From: Sphingomonas sp. EC-HK361
Lineage (GTDB): Bacteria > Pseudomonadota > Alphaproteobacteria > Sphingomonadales > Sphingomonadaceae
DNA: 64,000 nt
Direction of reading: 5' to 3'
Assembly: GCF_902498785.1 (NCBI RefSeq)
Contig: NZ_LR701493.1
Location: 419,459 to 483,458, forward strand
Shown here: positions 44,909 to 54,846 of the stretch, piece by piece
Numbering within the stretch: position 1 is the stretch's first letter
Layout of the letters: every line of letters begins with the position of its first letter
The notes under the pieces: model-generated
The model's database searches: none
What the model was told of the DNA's origin: nothing
What the model saw: only the letters and a program-made list of their open reading frames with translations
Made by a program: the position numbers and the translations under genes

Positions 44909-47900
44909 CAGAAGTTCTTCCCGACCGTCAGATACCAATAGCGGCCATAGGGCACATAGAGCGAGCCCAGATACCCGTCGGCGACCACCGGCGGTTCCTT
45001 GTCGAACAGGTTGCGCGCGCCGATGCGGAAGCGGGTGCCGTCCATGAAGGTCCCTTTCACCCGGTATTGCGCGTAGAGATTGAAGGTCGTCGTCCCCGCG
45101 ACCGGATAGGGGTTGCCGTCGGTATCGAGGAAGTTGGTGTCGTCGACCGGGCCGATATAGTTGGCGAATGCGCCCACCTGCCACTGCTTCTGCGACCAGG
45201 TCAGCGATCCCGTGACGCGCCACTTCGGCCGGCCGCGATCCTCGATCAGGTCGCTCGCGTCGGTCAGCGGGGTGGCGGCATTGATCTGCCCCGCCGCACG
45301 CGCGTCGAACAGCGCCTGTACCGCGGGCGGCGTATCGCGGCTGAACTTGGTCAGCCGCGCGGCGTTGATTGCCAGGTCGAATTTTCCGATGTCGGTGCGC
45401 ACATTATAGAGCAGCGCCAGATCGATGCCCTGCACGGTCTGCGGCAGCAGGTTGGTGAACTGGTCGTTGATCTGCAGCACCGCTCCTGCCGGCGCAAGCC
45501 CGGTGCCGGCGAAGGCGGGGGTGTCGTCCGCAGTCGGCGCGGCGCGGATCACGTTGGGGTTGCTCGATCCCTGCAGCCGCAGCAGATAGTCGAGCACCAG
45601 CGCGTTCTGCGGCCCGAACTGGCCGACGATGCCGACCTGCTTGATCGACCAGAAATCCGCGGTCAGTGTCAGCCGGCCATACTCGCTGGGGATGAAGCCC
45701 GGCTGGATGACGGTGCCGACCGTCCAGTTGGTGCTGTTCTCGGGCTTCAGGTCGCGGTTGCCTGCGATCGCGATCTGGTAGCTCACCCCGCGGCCGCACG
45801 CGCTGAAGGTGCTGATCCGACCGGCGCGCAGATCGGCCTCGCACGCATAATAATCGGTGTTCGATCCCAGCCGCGAATAGCGCGTGGTGTTGACCTGTTC
45901 GAGGTTCGGCGCGCGGAACCCCTGCGAAGCGGAGGCGCGCAGGCGAAACCCGTCGACGAGATCCCAGGCGATCGCGACCTTGGGCTTCGCGACCGATCCG
46001 AAGTCGCTGTAATGCTCGTAGCGGCCCGCGATCTGCATATCGATTCTGTGAACGAGCGGAATGCCCATATCGGGCGACACGACCGGCAGCGCGATCTCGG
46101 AGAAGGCCGAAAACACGGTGCGCGCGCCGAACGAGCTCGGCGTCGGGCTGACCGCGGCGACGTTGGACAGATTGGTTTCGCCCGTCACCAGATCGGTGAA
46201 GGTGATGTCGCCGTTGAGATTGGGATCACGGATGTCCGCCTGCGTCTCGCGCCGCCCTTCGACGCCGAACGCGAAGCCGACATGTCCCGCGGGCACCGCG
46301 ATCAGCCGCGCGTTCGACAGCTTGAAATCGCCGAGGAACAGCGTCGTGCGGTCCTTGCGCCGCAGCCGGAACTGGAAGGCGTCGATCGTCTGCTGGCTGG
46401 CCACGGAGCAATCCCCCAGCGACGGGGTCGCCGAACAGCCGCCCGAGAACGGGTTGTATGCATTGGGCGTCGAGAGCGCGAGGTTCTTCTGGAACGCGGT
46501 CATGTCGATCGCGTTCGAATCGTCGGTCGCCTGCGCCGCAGTGTAGAGCAGCGCGCTGTCGAAATCGAAGCTGCCGAGCTTGCCCTTCACCCCGCCGAGG
46601 AACCGCGACTGCCAGTTGGTGACATCGACCAGCTGCTTGCCCGCATCGACGAAGCGGTAGGTGGACAGGCGCACGGGTAGCCCCGCCGCGGGGACGTTGG
46701 TCAGACCGGGGATACGGTTTGGGTTGAGCGATCCGTCCGCGAAGCGGGTCGGGCCGAACGGGTTCCAGTAGTTCGAGGCCGGGATGACGATCGCATTGAG
46801 GTTGATCGTCGGCGGCTGCATACGGTGGGTGTCCGCCCGGTAATAGCCGAGCTCGGTGTAGAAGGTCACCGCGTCGCTGACGTCGTAATGCGCCGTCAGG
46901 AAGGTGTTGTAGCGGTTGAACGACGGCGTGACGGTGGTGCCGGGGCGGGTATCGAACCGCTCCGAGCGCAGCGTCGAGGCGGTCGCGCGGGTTCCGGTGC
47001 CGTAACAGACGTTGGAATTGACCGTGAAGGCGCAACCCGGATTTGCCGCCGACTGGGTGTGGAAGGCGCCGGCGGACGAGGTCACCGCGCGGGTGCCCAT
47101 GCGGATCGTGCCGGGGCCGCCGACCACCGCCAGGTTCGCCCAGGGCGACTGGGTCGCGCGGCCGTCGGGGACGAGGCTGGAGGCGTAAGCGGGGTTGTCC
47201 GCGAAGAAGGACAGTAGGTTGTCGGACGCCGTATAGGGCTCATCCGAGGCCAGCTGTGCGGTGCGCCGGGTATAATCGAGGAAGATGGAGACGTTGCCGC
47301 GCCCGTCCGCGAAATTCGTCCCCGCAGTGCCGGTGACCTGCAGCTCCTTGCGGTGGGTGCCCTCGGCAAAGCCGAACCGGTAGTTGAGGCTGGCGCCGTC
47401 GAAATCCGATTTGGTCACCGTGTTGACCACGCCCGCGACCGCATCGGCGCCGTAGATCGCGGCGGCGCCATCGCGCAGGATTTCCAGTCGCTCGATCCCC
47501 GCGACCGGCAGCGCATTGGAATTATAGCCGAGCACCGGCACGTTGCCGTCGCCTGCCTGACTGGTGGGATGCTGGACGAGGCGGCGGCCGTTGAGCAGCA
47601 CCAGCGTGTTGCCGACCCCCAAATTGCGCAGGTTGATAGAATTGACGTCGCCGCGCGCCGCGTTCGAGGTCTGCGGGTTGTTCGCCTCGTTGAAGGTCAC
47701 GTCGCCGGCTTGCGGGATCGACCGGAACAGTTCGTCGCCCGAGACCGTGCCGGTCGCGTCGATCTGCGCCTGATCGATGACCGACACCGGCAGCGCGGCA
47801 CTGGTGCTCGCGCCCTTGATCTGGCTGCCGACGACGACGATGTCCGCGGCAGCCTCCGGGGCCTGCGCTGCGGTGTCGGGGTCGGCGTTCGCCTGCGGTG

Positions 47901-48027
47901 TCGCCTGGGCCAGGCCGGGAACGGCTTCGGCGCGCGGCGCGGGCGTCTGCGTTTGGGCCTGGGCCTGGCCCGCGATCAGTGCCGCGAGCGCGCTGCCGGT
48001 GGCAAGCGCAAGGCGTGCGTTGGTCAT
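44908..48027 (-). CDS. TonB-dependent outer-membrane receptor
   Basis: A 1039-residue receptor. A signal peptide (ALATGSALAALIAGQAQA) is followed by a low-complexity linker and a TonB-box-like DIVVVGSQ. The plug domain runs about 75-190 (LPVSVIDQAQIDATG, INLRNLGVGNTLVLLNGRRL, RLEILRDGAAAIYGADAVAGVVN). The remaining 850 residues form the beta barrel, ending in aromatic-rich GRYWYLTVGKNF. It imports a large or scarce ligand using TonB energy. ATG 48027 has GGGAG seven bases upstream; ATG 48033 would overlap the dctA stop but its spacing is too short. Confidence 0.93.
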   Translation of the reverse strand: MTNARLALATGSALAALIAGQAQAQTQTPAPRAEAVPGLAQATPQANADPDTAAQAPEAAADIVVVGSQIKGASTSAALPVSVIDQAQIDATGTVSGDELFRSIPQAGDVTFNEANNPQTSNAARGDVNSINLRNLGVGNTLVLLNGRRLVQHPTSQAGDGNVPVLGYNSNALPVAGIERLEILRDGAAAIYGADAVAGVVNTVTKSDFDGASLNYRFGFAEGTHRKELQVTGTAGTNFADGRGNVSIFLDYTRRTAQLASDEPYTASDNLLSFFADNPAYASSLVPDGRATQSPWANLAVVGGPGTIRMGTRAVTSSAGAFHTQSAANPGCAFTVNSNVCYGTGTRATASTLRSERFDTRPGTTVTPSFNRYNTFLTAHYDVSDAVTFYTELGYYRADTHRMQPPTINLNAIVIPASNYWNPFGPTRFADGSLNPNRIPGLTNVPAAGLPVRLSTYRFVDAGKQLVDVTNWQSRFLGGVKGKLGSFDFDSALLYTAAQATDDSNAIDMTAFQKNLALSTPNAYNPFSGGCSATPSLGDCSVASQQTIDAFQFRLRRKDRTTLFLGDFKLSNARLIAVPAGHVGFAFGVEGRRETQADIRDPNLNGDITFTDLVTGETNLSNVAAVSPTPSSFGARTVFSAFSEIALPVVSPDMGIPLVHRIDMQIAGRYEHYSDFGSVAKPKVAIAWDLVDGFRLRASASQGFRAPNLEQVNTTRYSRLGSNTDYYACEADLRAGRISTFSACGRGVSYQIAIAGNRDLKPENSTNWTVGTVIQPGFIPSEYGRLTLTADFWSIKQVGIVGQFGPQNALVLDYLLRLQGSSNPNVIRAAPTADDTPAFAGTGLAPAGAVLQINDQFTNLLPQTVQGIDLALLYNVRTDIGKFDLAINAARLTKFSRDTPPAVQALFDARAAGQINAATPLTDASDLIEDRGRPKWRVTGSLTWSQKQWQVGAFANYIGPVDDTNFLDTDGNPYPVAGTTTFNLYAQYRVKGTFMDGTRFRIGARNLFDKEPPVVADGYLGSLYVPYGRYWYLTVGKNF

Positions 48028-48029
48028 CG

Positions 48030-49370
48030 TCATTCTCCCTGCATGGTGGTCAGCGGGGCCGTGTCGGCGAAGCGTGCCGCCGGCCCTCTGTGGTGAAGCG
48101 TCGCGTCGAGGCGCGCGCGGTCGAGCTTGCCTTCCCAGCGCGCGACGACGATTCCCGCCACCGCATTGCCGATGAAGTTGGTCAGGCTGCGGCATTCGCT
48201 CATGAACCGGTCGACGCCGAGGATCAGCGCCATGCCCGCCACAGGGACGGAAGGCACGATCGACAGCGTCGCGGCCAGCGTGATGAATCCCGCGCCTGTC
48301 ACCCCGGCCGCGCCCTTGGACGAGAGCATAGCGACGCCGAGGAGGAGCAGCTCCTGCCCGAGCGTGAGGTCCACGTTGCAAGCCTGCGCGATGAACAGAG
48401 CGGCAAGGGTCATGTAGATGTTGGTGCCGTCGAGGTTGAACGAATAGCCGGTGGGCACGACCAGCCCGACGACCCCGCGGTCGCATCCCGCGGCTTCCAG
48501 CTTGACGATCAGATTGGGCAGCGCCGCCTCGGACGAGGAGGTGCCGAGGACGAGCAGCAGCTCGGCCTTGAGATACAGGATGAGGCGGATGATCGAAAAG
48601 CCGTGCAGCCGCGCGACCGCGCCCAGCACGACCAGCACGAACAGCAGCGAGGTGAGATAGAAGGTCGCGACGAGTCCGCCGAGGTTGACGAGGCTCCCCG
48701 CGCCATATTTGCCCACCGTGAACGCGATCGCACCGAACGCGCCGACCGGGGCGGCGCGCATCAGGATGCCGGTCAGGCGGAACACGATTTTGCCGGTCCG
48801 ATCGATCAGGTCGAGCACTGGCTGCGCGGGTTCGCCCACCAGGCTGATCGAGATTCCGACCAGGATCGCGACGACCAGCACCTGCAGGATATTGCCCTGG
48901 ATCAGCGCCGAAACCAGCGTATCGGGGATCATCGCGAGCGCGAAACCGACCAGCGTCGTCTCGTGCGCCTGATGCGCATAGTCGGCGACCGCGCCCGGAT
49001 CCAGCGTAGCGGGGTCGATGTTCATCCCCGCGCCGGGCTGCACGGTGTTGGCGACGATCAGCCCCACCACCAGCGCGAGCGTGGAGAACAGCAGGAAATA
49101 GCCCAGCGCCTTCGCGGCGACGCGCCCGACGGTGCGCAGCTCGCGCATCCCGGCGATGCCGCTGACGAGGGTGAGGAAGATGACCGGCGCGATGACCATC
49201 TTCACCAGCTTGATGAAGGCGTCGCCCAGCGGCTTCAGCGCCTCGCCCGCCGCGGGGTAGAAATGGCCGACCAGCGCGCCCGCAACGATCGCCGCGAGCA
49301 CCTGCACATAGAGGTGATGATAGAATGGCCGGGGCCCGGCGATGGCCGGCTGATCCGCGTCGGGCGTCAT
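48030..49370 (-). CDS. dctA: C4-dicarboxylate/H+ (or Na+) symporter DctA
   Basis: A 446-residue DAACS-family carrier with eight helices and two re-entrant hairpins. The serine-rich hairpin reads [14 protein letters not shown], and the substrate/cation site is [16 protein letters not shown]. DctA imports succinate, fumarate, malate and related acids across the inner membrane. It overlaps or abuts the TonB receptor gene downstream and faces the divergent dctB gene. I looked for but did not find a good -24/-12 sigma-54 promoter in the shared intergenic region. Confidence 0.94.
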   Translation of the reverse strand: MTPDADQPAIAGPRPFYHHLYVQVLAAIVAGALVGHFYPAAGEALKPLGDAFIKLVKMVIAPVIFLTLVSGIAGMRELRTVGRVAAKALGYFLLFSTLALVVGLIVANTVQPGAGMNIDPATLDPGAVADYAHQAHETTLVGFALAMIPDTLVSALIQGNILQVLVVAILVGISISLVGEPAQPVLDLIDRTGKIVFRLTGILMRAAPVGAFGAIAFTVGKYGAGSLVNLGGLVATFYLTSLLFVLVVLGAVARLHGFSIIRLILYLKAELLLVLGTSSSEAALPNLIVKLEAAGCDRGVVGLVVPTGYSFNLDGTNIYMTLAALFIAQACNVDLTLGQELLLLGVAMLSSKGAAGVTGAGFITLAATLSIVPSVPVAGMALILGVDRFMSECRSLTNFIGNAVAGIVVARWEGKLDRARLDATLHHRGPAARFADTAPLTTMQGE

Positions 49371-49551
49371 GTCCTCTCCCCCGCACCTCTGTCATCCGAG
49401 GTTGCGGCTGTTAGCCTAGCCGCCGTCGGGCGATGTTCCAGTCGCTCACCTGGATTCTTGCAAGAGACTGAAAAGTCGTGATTAAGCACCATAATAGCGG
49501 CGTGGGATGCGCGGCGCAGGAGCACGGCACGCCTTCCCATCCTCCTAAAAG

Positions 49552-49569
49552 TGTGTGGTAATCCACACA
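49552..49569. promoter_or_regulatory. Perfect dyad overlapping the dctB start codon
   Basis: TGTGTGG at 49552-49558 and CCACACA at 49563-49569 form a perfect inverted repeat around TAAT. The last A is the first base of the dctB ATG. An operator for a dimeric regulator, such as the neighbouring DctD-like protein, is plausible. An RNA hairpin at the start codon is an alternative. Confidence 0.5.
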
Positions 49570-51335
49570 TGTTCGCGTGGCGCCGAATCGTCCTGGTCCT
49601 GCTCGCCGCCGCCGCCGTCGGCGCGCTCGCGCTCGCGGGACTGCGCTGGGCCGGGACGCGGGCGGAGCGGGTCGCCGATATCGGCGCCGCATCGATCGCA
49701 AGGACGCATGCCGGGCTGCTTGAAAGCGAATTGCAGAAGTTTCGCCTGCTGCCACTCGTCCTGACCGAATATCCCGGTGTCTCGACGGTGCTCGCCGGGG
49801 ACGACCCGGCGGCGGCAGCCCGGCTCGACCGCACGCTGCAGTCGCTCGCTGGCCGCACCGACGCCGCGGTGCTCTACGTGATCGATCGCAGCGGGCGCAC
49901 ACTGGCGGCGAGCAACTGGCGCTTGCCGAGCAGCTTCGTCGGCCAGAATTACGGCTTTCGCCCCTATTTTCTCGACGCGATGCGCAGCGGGTCTGCAGAG
50001 CTTTTTGCGCTCGGCACCGTCAGCGGCCGGCCGGGTCTCTACCTCGCACGGCGGGTGGACCGGGACGGCAAGGCGCTTGGCGTCATCGTGGTCAAGGTGG
50101 AGTTCGACACACTGGAGGCGAACTGGGCGCGGTCGAGCGGCATCAGCCTGCTGACCGATCGACACGGGGTGATCCTCATCACCAGCCGTCCGGCCTGGCG
50201 CTTTGGCGCGATCCACGCGCTGGACTCCACGACGATCGCCGACGCGCGAAGAACGCTTCAGTTCGGGCCCCGGCCACCCCGTCGTGCACCGGTCACGATC
50301 AAGGGCGCGACCGCGACCGTCGATGGCGCGCTGACCGAACGGTTTCGCGCTGCCGCCGTGCCATCGAGCCTGCGGGGCGCCCGGTTGATCCACCTCGCGC
50401 CGCTCGCGCCGCCGCTCGCTGCCGCGCGGCTGCAGGTCCTGATCTGGGCGTTGTGCATGCTCATCGTCGCCGGCATCGCGAGCGGCGTCGTGATCCGCGC
50501 CGCCGATCGCCGTCGTCTCCACAGGATCGCGCACGAGGCGCTGGAACGCGAGGTCGCGCATCGCACCGCGGAACTGCGCGAGACGAATGCGCGCCTGGTG
50601 ATCGAATCGGAAGAACGGCTGGCCGCGGACCATCGCTACCGAGCCGCGCGCGAAGAGCTGGCACAGGCCAGCCGGCTGGGATCGCTCGGCCAGATCACTG
50701 CGGGCGTGGCGCATGAGATCAACCAGCCGGTTGCGGCCATCCGCGCCTTTGCCGAGAACGGGCAGGCGATGCTCGCCGGGGGCGCAACAGACGATGCGAA
50801 GGTCAATCTCGCCCGGATCGTGGCGCTCACCGAACGCGTCGGGGCGATCACCGGCGAACTGCGCGCCTTCGTCCGCCGGCGCAAGGCGGATGTCACCGCG
50901 GTGCCGTTCGGTGCGGTGATCGACGGGTTGTTCCTGCTGATGGGCGAGCGCGTGCGCGGCCTCCTGACGCTCGATCTGCCGCCGGCGCTGAAGGCAGCGT
51001 GCGTGGTCGGCGACCGCATCCGCCTCGAACAGATATTGGTGAACCTGGTCCAGAACGCACTCGACGCGGCGGGGGACCGCCCCGGCATCGCGATCACCTG
51101 TGCGGTGCGCCAGGACGATGCGCATCTGCTCGTCAACGTCAACGACAATGGACCAGGCATCGATCCCGCGGTTCGCGCGACGCTGTTCGATCCGTTCGTC
51201 TCCGGGCGCGAAGACGGCCTCGGACTCGGGCTGGCGATCGCGCGGGACATCGCGCGCGGCTTCGGTGGGGAATTGGCGCTGCATGAGGGCCCCGGCGGCG
51301 GCGCGTCCTTCCTGTTGACGCTGAAACGCGCATGA
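49569..51335 (+). CDS. dctB: DctB-type sensor histidine kinase
   Basis: A 588-residue membrane kinase. A first transmembrane helix (about 6-24) and a second (about 288-308) enclose a periplasmic double-PAS sensor like that of DctB (VLYVIDRSGRTLAASN, GQNYGFRPYFLDAM, GLYLARRV). A cytoplasmic coiled coil precedes the HisKA block GVAHEINQPVAAIRAF with His382, then N-box QNALDAAGD and G-boxes NDNGPGID and GLGLGLAIARD. It should sense C4-dicarboxylates. ATG 49569 is chosen over GTG 49551. Its stop overlaps dctD by four bases. Confidence 0.92.
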   Translation: MFAWRRIVLVLLAAAAVGALALAGLRWAGTRAERVADIGAASIARTHAGLLESELQKFRLLPLVLTEYPGVSTVLAGDDPAAAARLDRTLQSLAGRTDAAVLYVIDRSGRTLAASNWRLPSSFVGQNYGFRPYFLDAMRSGSAELFALGTVSGRPGLYLARRVDRDGKALGVIVVKVEFDTLEANWARSSGISLLTDRHGVILITSRPAWRFGAIHALDSTTIADARRTLQFGPRPPRRAPVTIKGATATVDGALTERFRAAAVPSSLRGARLIHLAPLAPPLAAARLQVLIWALCMLIVAGIASGVVIRAADRRRLHRIAHEALEREVAHRTAELRETNARLVIESEERLAADHRYRAAREELAQASRLGSLGQITAGVAHEINQPVAAIRAFAENGQAMLAGGATDDAKVNLARIVALTERVGAITGELRAFVRRRKADVTAVPFGAVIDGLFLLMGERVRGLLTLDLPPALKAACVVGDRIRLEQILVNLVQNALDAAGDRPGIAITCAVRQDDAHLLVNVNDNGPGIDPAVRATLFDPFVSGREDGLGLGLAIARDIARGFGGELALHEGPGGGASFLLTLKRA

Positions 51336-52660
51336 CGGGCAGCGCATCCCGCCTGGAGATCATCCTGATCGAGGACGATCACGATCTGCGACTGGCGACC
51401 GCGCAGTCCTTCGGGCTGGCCGGATTTAACGTTCGCGCCTTTGCCGGGGCCGAGGCTGCGCTCGCGCTGGCCACCCCAAGTTTCGAAGGCGTGGTCGTGT
51501 CCGATATCCGCATGCCACGGATGGATGGCTTTCAGCTGCTATCGGCCGTCCGCGCGGTTGATCCTGAGGTGCCCGTGATCCTCATCACCGGCCACGGCGA
51601 CGTGCCGATGGCGGTCGCGGCGATGAAGGAGGGCGCGTATGATTTTCTCACCAAGCCCTTTTCGGTGGATCACCTGACGCTTGCGGTCTCCCGCGCGCTC
51701 GAGCGGCGGCGGTTGGTCATCGAGAACCGCCAGTTGCGCGCCGTGGCCGAGGCGGGTGAAGCGGCTAGCCCGCTGATCGGTAACAGTCGGGCGATCACCC
51801 AGTTGCGTGCGCAGATCCAGCGCCTCGCACAGGCCAGTATCGACGTGCTGATCGAAGGCGAGACCGGGACCGGCAAGGAACTCGCCGCGCTCATGCTGCA
51901 CCGGCAGGGGCCGCGTCGGCAAAAGCCCTTCGTTGCGATCGACTGTCCGACGCTGGACGATGCCACCGCCGCGATCGAATTGTTCGGCCATGCCGCTGAC
52001 GTCGTCCCGCACACCCGGCTCGCGCGCACCGGGCTCATCGTGGAGGCGAACGGCGGCACGCTGCTGCTCGACGACATCGACGCGCTATCGCCGGACCTGC
52101 AGACGAAACTGCTCCGCGTGATCGAAGAACGCGAGGTTCACCCTCTGGGAGCACCGCGCCCCGAAGCCGTGACCATCCGCATCATCGCCACCTCAAAATC
52201 CGATCTGCGGGCGAGCGTTGATCGCGATGGCTTTCGCGCCGACCTATATCATCGTCTTGCAACGACCCATTTGCGGCTACCGCCGCTTCGCGAGCGGGAG
52301 AGCGATGCGATGATCCTATACGCCATCTTTGTCGAACAGGCGAAGGCGCAGCTCGGACGACCCGATCACGTCATCGGCGATGCCGAGCGGCGCCATGTCC
52401 TGGCATATGAATGGCCCGGAAATGTCCGCGAGCTGCGCAACTACGCGTTCGGAACCCTCCTCGGCGACATGGCCGTCTTGCCGGATGACACGGATTTGCG
52501 AGGACGTGTCGCGGCATTCGAAAAGCAGCTGATCAGCAACGCGCTCAAAGCGACAAAAGGCAATGTCTCGGCCGCTATCAAAGAACTGAAAATTCCAAGG
52601 AAAACCTTTTACGAGAAGGTCGGCAGGCTCTCGATCGATCCTGCATCGTTCCGACCATGA
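51332..52660 (+). CDS. dctD: DctD-like NtrC-family response regulator lacking GAFTGA
   Basis: A 442-residue protein. Receiver domain: Asp15/16, phospho-acceptor Asp58 in VVVSDIRMP, Lys108. AAA+ domain: Walker A GETGTGKE at 176-183, Walker B-like LLLDDID at 244-250, then LYHRLATTHLRLPPLRER. The Fis-type helix-turn-helix is at the C-terminus (GNVSAAIKELKIPRKTFYEKV). After ELFGH (216-220) the usual GAFTGA loop is missing, replaced by AADVVPHTRLARTG, and the Walker B Glu is Asp. It may therefore not activate sigma-54. It is coupled to dctB by a four-base overlap. Confidence 0.9.
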   Translation: MTGSASRLEIILIEDDHDLRLATAQSFGLAGFNVRAFAGAEAALALATPSFEGVVVSDIRMPRMDGFQLLSAVRAVDPEVPVILITGHGDVPMAVAAMKEGAYDFLTKPFSVDHLTLAVSRALERRRLVIENRQLRAVAEAGEAASPLIGNSRAITQLRAQIQRLAQASIDVLIEGETGTGKELAALMLHRQGPRRQKPFVAIDCPTLDDATAAIELFGHAADVVPHTRLARTGLIVEANGGTLLLDDIDALSPDLQTKLLRVIEEREVHPLGAPRPEAVTIRIIATSKSDLRASVDRDGFRADLYHRLATTHLRLPPLRERESDAMILYAIFVEQAKAQLGRPDHVIGDAERRHVLAYEWPGNVRELRNYAFGTLLGDMAVLPDDTDLRGRVAAFEKQLISNALKATKGNVSAAIKELKIPRKTFYEKVGRLSIDPASFRP

Positions 52661-52685
52661 CACCGTGTCGCGAGGGACGTGCTCC

Positions 52686-54740
52686 TCAAACGGAAAGCTC
52701 GGGATTCCCCTCGAGCACTCGCTGCTCCAGCTTCGGCGGCACTCCCGGCCGCCACATGTTGGCGCGGTGCGAAACGCGGTATCGCAGGGGGCCGCCGTCG
52801 GGTGTTGCAGCGCGCGCGATCGGGCGGGCGATGCAGACGAATTCGGTGTCGATGGAATCCGGTCCGGCGGTAACCACGGCATAGCCGTGACCGGCCATAT
52901 CGACGAACTCCAGATGTGGCGCGACATCGGGATTGGTGACCGCGCGCGCCTTTGCGATATCGCCGCTCGCCGCATATTCGAGCGCACTGCGCACCCCGCG
53001 CTTGATCGTGAGGTTGATCGTATGCTCGGGCGCGGCGCCCGCCGTCTTGCGGACGAAGAGCGGCAGCAGCGGGGACGCCTTCCTATATTCCGCCGCTTCG
53101 CCGAGACCGGGCGCCGAGATCGAACCGGTGATGAAGCTGATCCCGACCGGCGCGAATCCTTCGGGCGGCAGTGCCGGCGCGGCATAGCCGGCCCAGAAGC
53201 TGTGACGATCGCCCGAGACGGTGACGAACCCCGACACCTTGTGATCGCGGACCAGGTCGTAGATTTCCGCCCGCTCGCTGAACGCGCCGCTGAAGTCGCC
53301 GCCGCCGAATGTGCCGAACCCCTTGCCGGGCCACGCCGCCTTGACCAGGCCGGCGGGCAGATTCTGCGGGTCGGTCCGCATGTCGAGCGTCCCGTTGGTC
53401 GCGCCCCAGATCTTCCAGGTTGCGGTCGATTCAGTCAGTTGCGCCTTTAGCCATGCCTTCTGCTCGCGTCCGAGCACGGTGTAGGCGGGCTCGTCCTTGC
53501 GATAATTAGGGATGGTCCTGTCGCCGATCGCAATGGTCGCGGGTGGCTTGCCGCCGGCATAATCCTTGCCGCCATCGACGATCTCCATCCACTCCTGCGG
53601 GATGACCGGGAACTCGCCCGCATCGAGCGCCGCTGCTTCCGGCCGGTCCGTCGGGTCTTCCATCTTGTAGCTGTGAAGGTCGGTCAGGACGAGCTCGACG
53701 TGCCGGCCGTATCGAAGCGCGCGATAAGCGGTCATGCTGCCGACCGCGGCGCGGTTATTGGCCTCGGTGCCGAACCCGTGATCGTCGAACGCGTCGATCG
53801 GCGCCTTTGACACCGCGGGCGGTCCGAACTGCTCGAAACCCGGCCCCGATGCCTTGCGGACGCGCGACGGGATATACTCCCACCACGCCTGGTTGGCGGC
53901 GACACGCAGCGGCTGTGCTGGTTCGACCGTTTCGCCATATTTGATGAAGCTCTGCCAGCCCTGCCACGAGAATTCGTGATTGTCGCCGATACACACGAAG
54001 GGAAAGCGGGCCCGTGCGTTCTGGATATCGGGATCGTCGATATGCGCACGATAGACGTGGCGGTAGCCGGCGAGATTCGTCGGCACATGGAAATTGCCGA
54101 CCTTGCGGGCGTCAGGAATGTGGCCGAGGTCGTAGACGGTGCGCGCGTAGCGATGCGGCACCTCTTCGGGATATTCGACCACTTCGTAGATGAAGTCCCC
54201 GAGATGGAGCACGAATCCGAGGTTGCGGTCGACGGGCGCGCGCTCGTCTTCCCAGATCATCCGGCGATAGGCGTTCTGCGCGCCTTCGTTGACGCTGTTG
54301 CACGAAACGAACGCGAAGCGGACCGGACGCGGATCGGTGATGCGCGGCGCGGTGATCGTTCGCCCCACCCGGCTGCCCGCGCCGCTATCGTCGGTGAAGC
54401 GATACCAGTAGGTCGTTGCCGGCAAGAGTCCGCCGACAAGCACGCGGCATGTCCAGTCAGCGGCCGCCAGCACGGGCGCGTGCGCCTTTGCCACGACGCG
54501 GCGGAAATCCGGATCGCGCGCGACCTCCACCGCAAGCTCGTGCCGGTCGCCCGCATCGAACGGTCGCCGGGTCCACAGCACGACACTGTGCTCGTCCGGG
54601 TCACCCGACGCGACGCCTTGAGGATACAGCGCGCGATCCTCGTGCGGGTCGAGGCGCGACTCGGCAGCGGCCGATCGCGCAGCCCAGACCGCGAACAGTC
54701 CGAGTGACGCGGCGTTGGCCAGAAACTGCCGTCGTTCCAT
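52686..54740 (-). CDS. phoD: PhoD-type alkaline phosphatase/phosphodiesterase
   Basis: A 684-residue exported metallophosphoesterase. The N-terminus MERRQFLANAASLGLFAVWA is a Tat-type signal (RRQFL). PhoD blocks include YPQGVASGDPDEHSVVLWTRR, RFAFVSCNS, LHLGDFIYEV, CIGDNHEFSWQG and the late VSGDRHSFWAG. PhoD cleaves phosphomonoesters and diesters in the periplasm with Ca2+ and Fe3+. At 684 residues it is longer than B. subtilis PhoD. GGAG lies seven bases before the ATG. It converges on dctD with 25 bp between stops. Confidence 0.9.
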   Translation of the reverse strand: MERRQFLANAASLGLFAVWAARSAAAESRLDPHEDRALYPQGVASGDPDEHSVVLWTRRPFDAGDRHELAVEVARDPDFRRVVAKAHAPVLAAADWTCRVLVGGLLPATTYWYRFTDDSGAGSRVGRTITAPRITDPRPVRFAFVSCNSVNEGAQNAYRRMIWEDERAPVDRNLGFVLHLGDFIYEVVEYPEEVPHRYARTVYDLGHIPDARKVGNFHVPTNLAGYRHVYRAHIDDPDIQNARARFPFVCIGDNHEFSWQGWQSFIKYGETVEPAQPLRVAANQAWWEYIPSRVRKASGPGFEQFGPPAVSKAPIDAFDDHGFGTEANNRAAVGSMTAYRALRYGRHVELVLTDLHSYKMEDPTDRPEAAALDAGEFPVIPQEWMEIVDGGKDYAGGKPPATIAIGDRTIPNYRKDEPAYTVLGREQKAWLKAQLTESTATWKIWGATNGTLDMRTDPQNLPAGLVKAAWPGKGFGTFGGGDFSGAFSERAEIYDLVRDHKVSGFVTVSGDRHSFWAGYAAPALPPEGFAPVGISFITGSISAPGLGEAAEYRKASPLLPLFVRKTAGAAPEHTINLTIKRGVRSALEYAASGDIAKARAVTNPDVAPHLEFVDMAGHGYAVVTAGPDSIDTEFVCIARPIARAATPDGGPLRYRVSHRANMWRPGVPPKLEQRVLEGNPELSV

Positions 54741-54846
54741 GTCTCACTCCAAGCCCGCTTGGCGTGATGGTCTAGTAACACAGCCGTCAGGTCAAGGAGG
54801 CCCGCATGATGGCCTTGTGCCGCGGCGCGCTGGTGACGGTCGCAGC

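Noticed and set aside
49371-49568. Sigma-54 promoter for dctA or dctB
   Set aside because: No GG-N10-GC pair with acceptable flanks was found on either strand; CCTGGATTCTTGC has only six bases between GG and GC.
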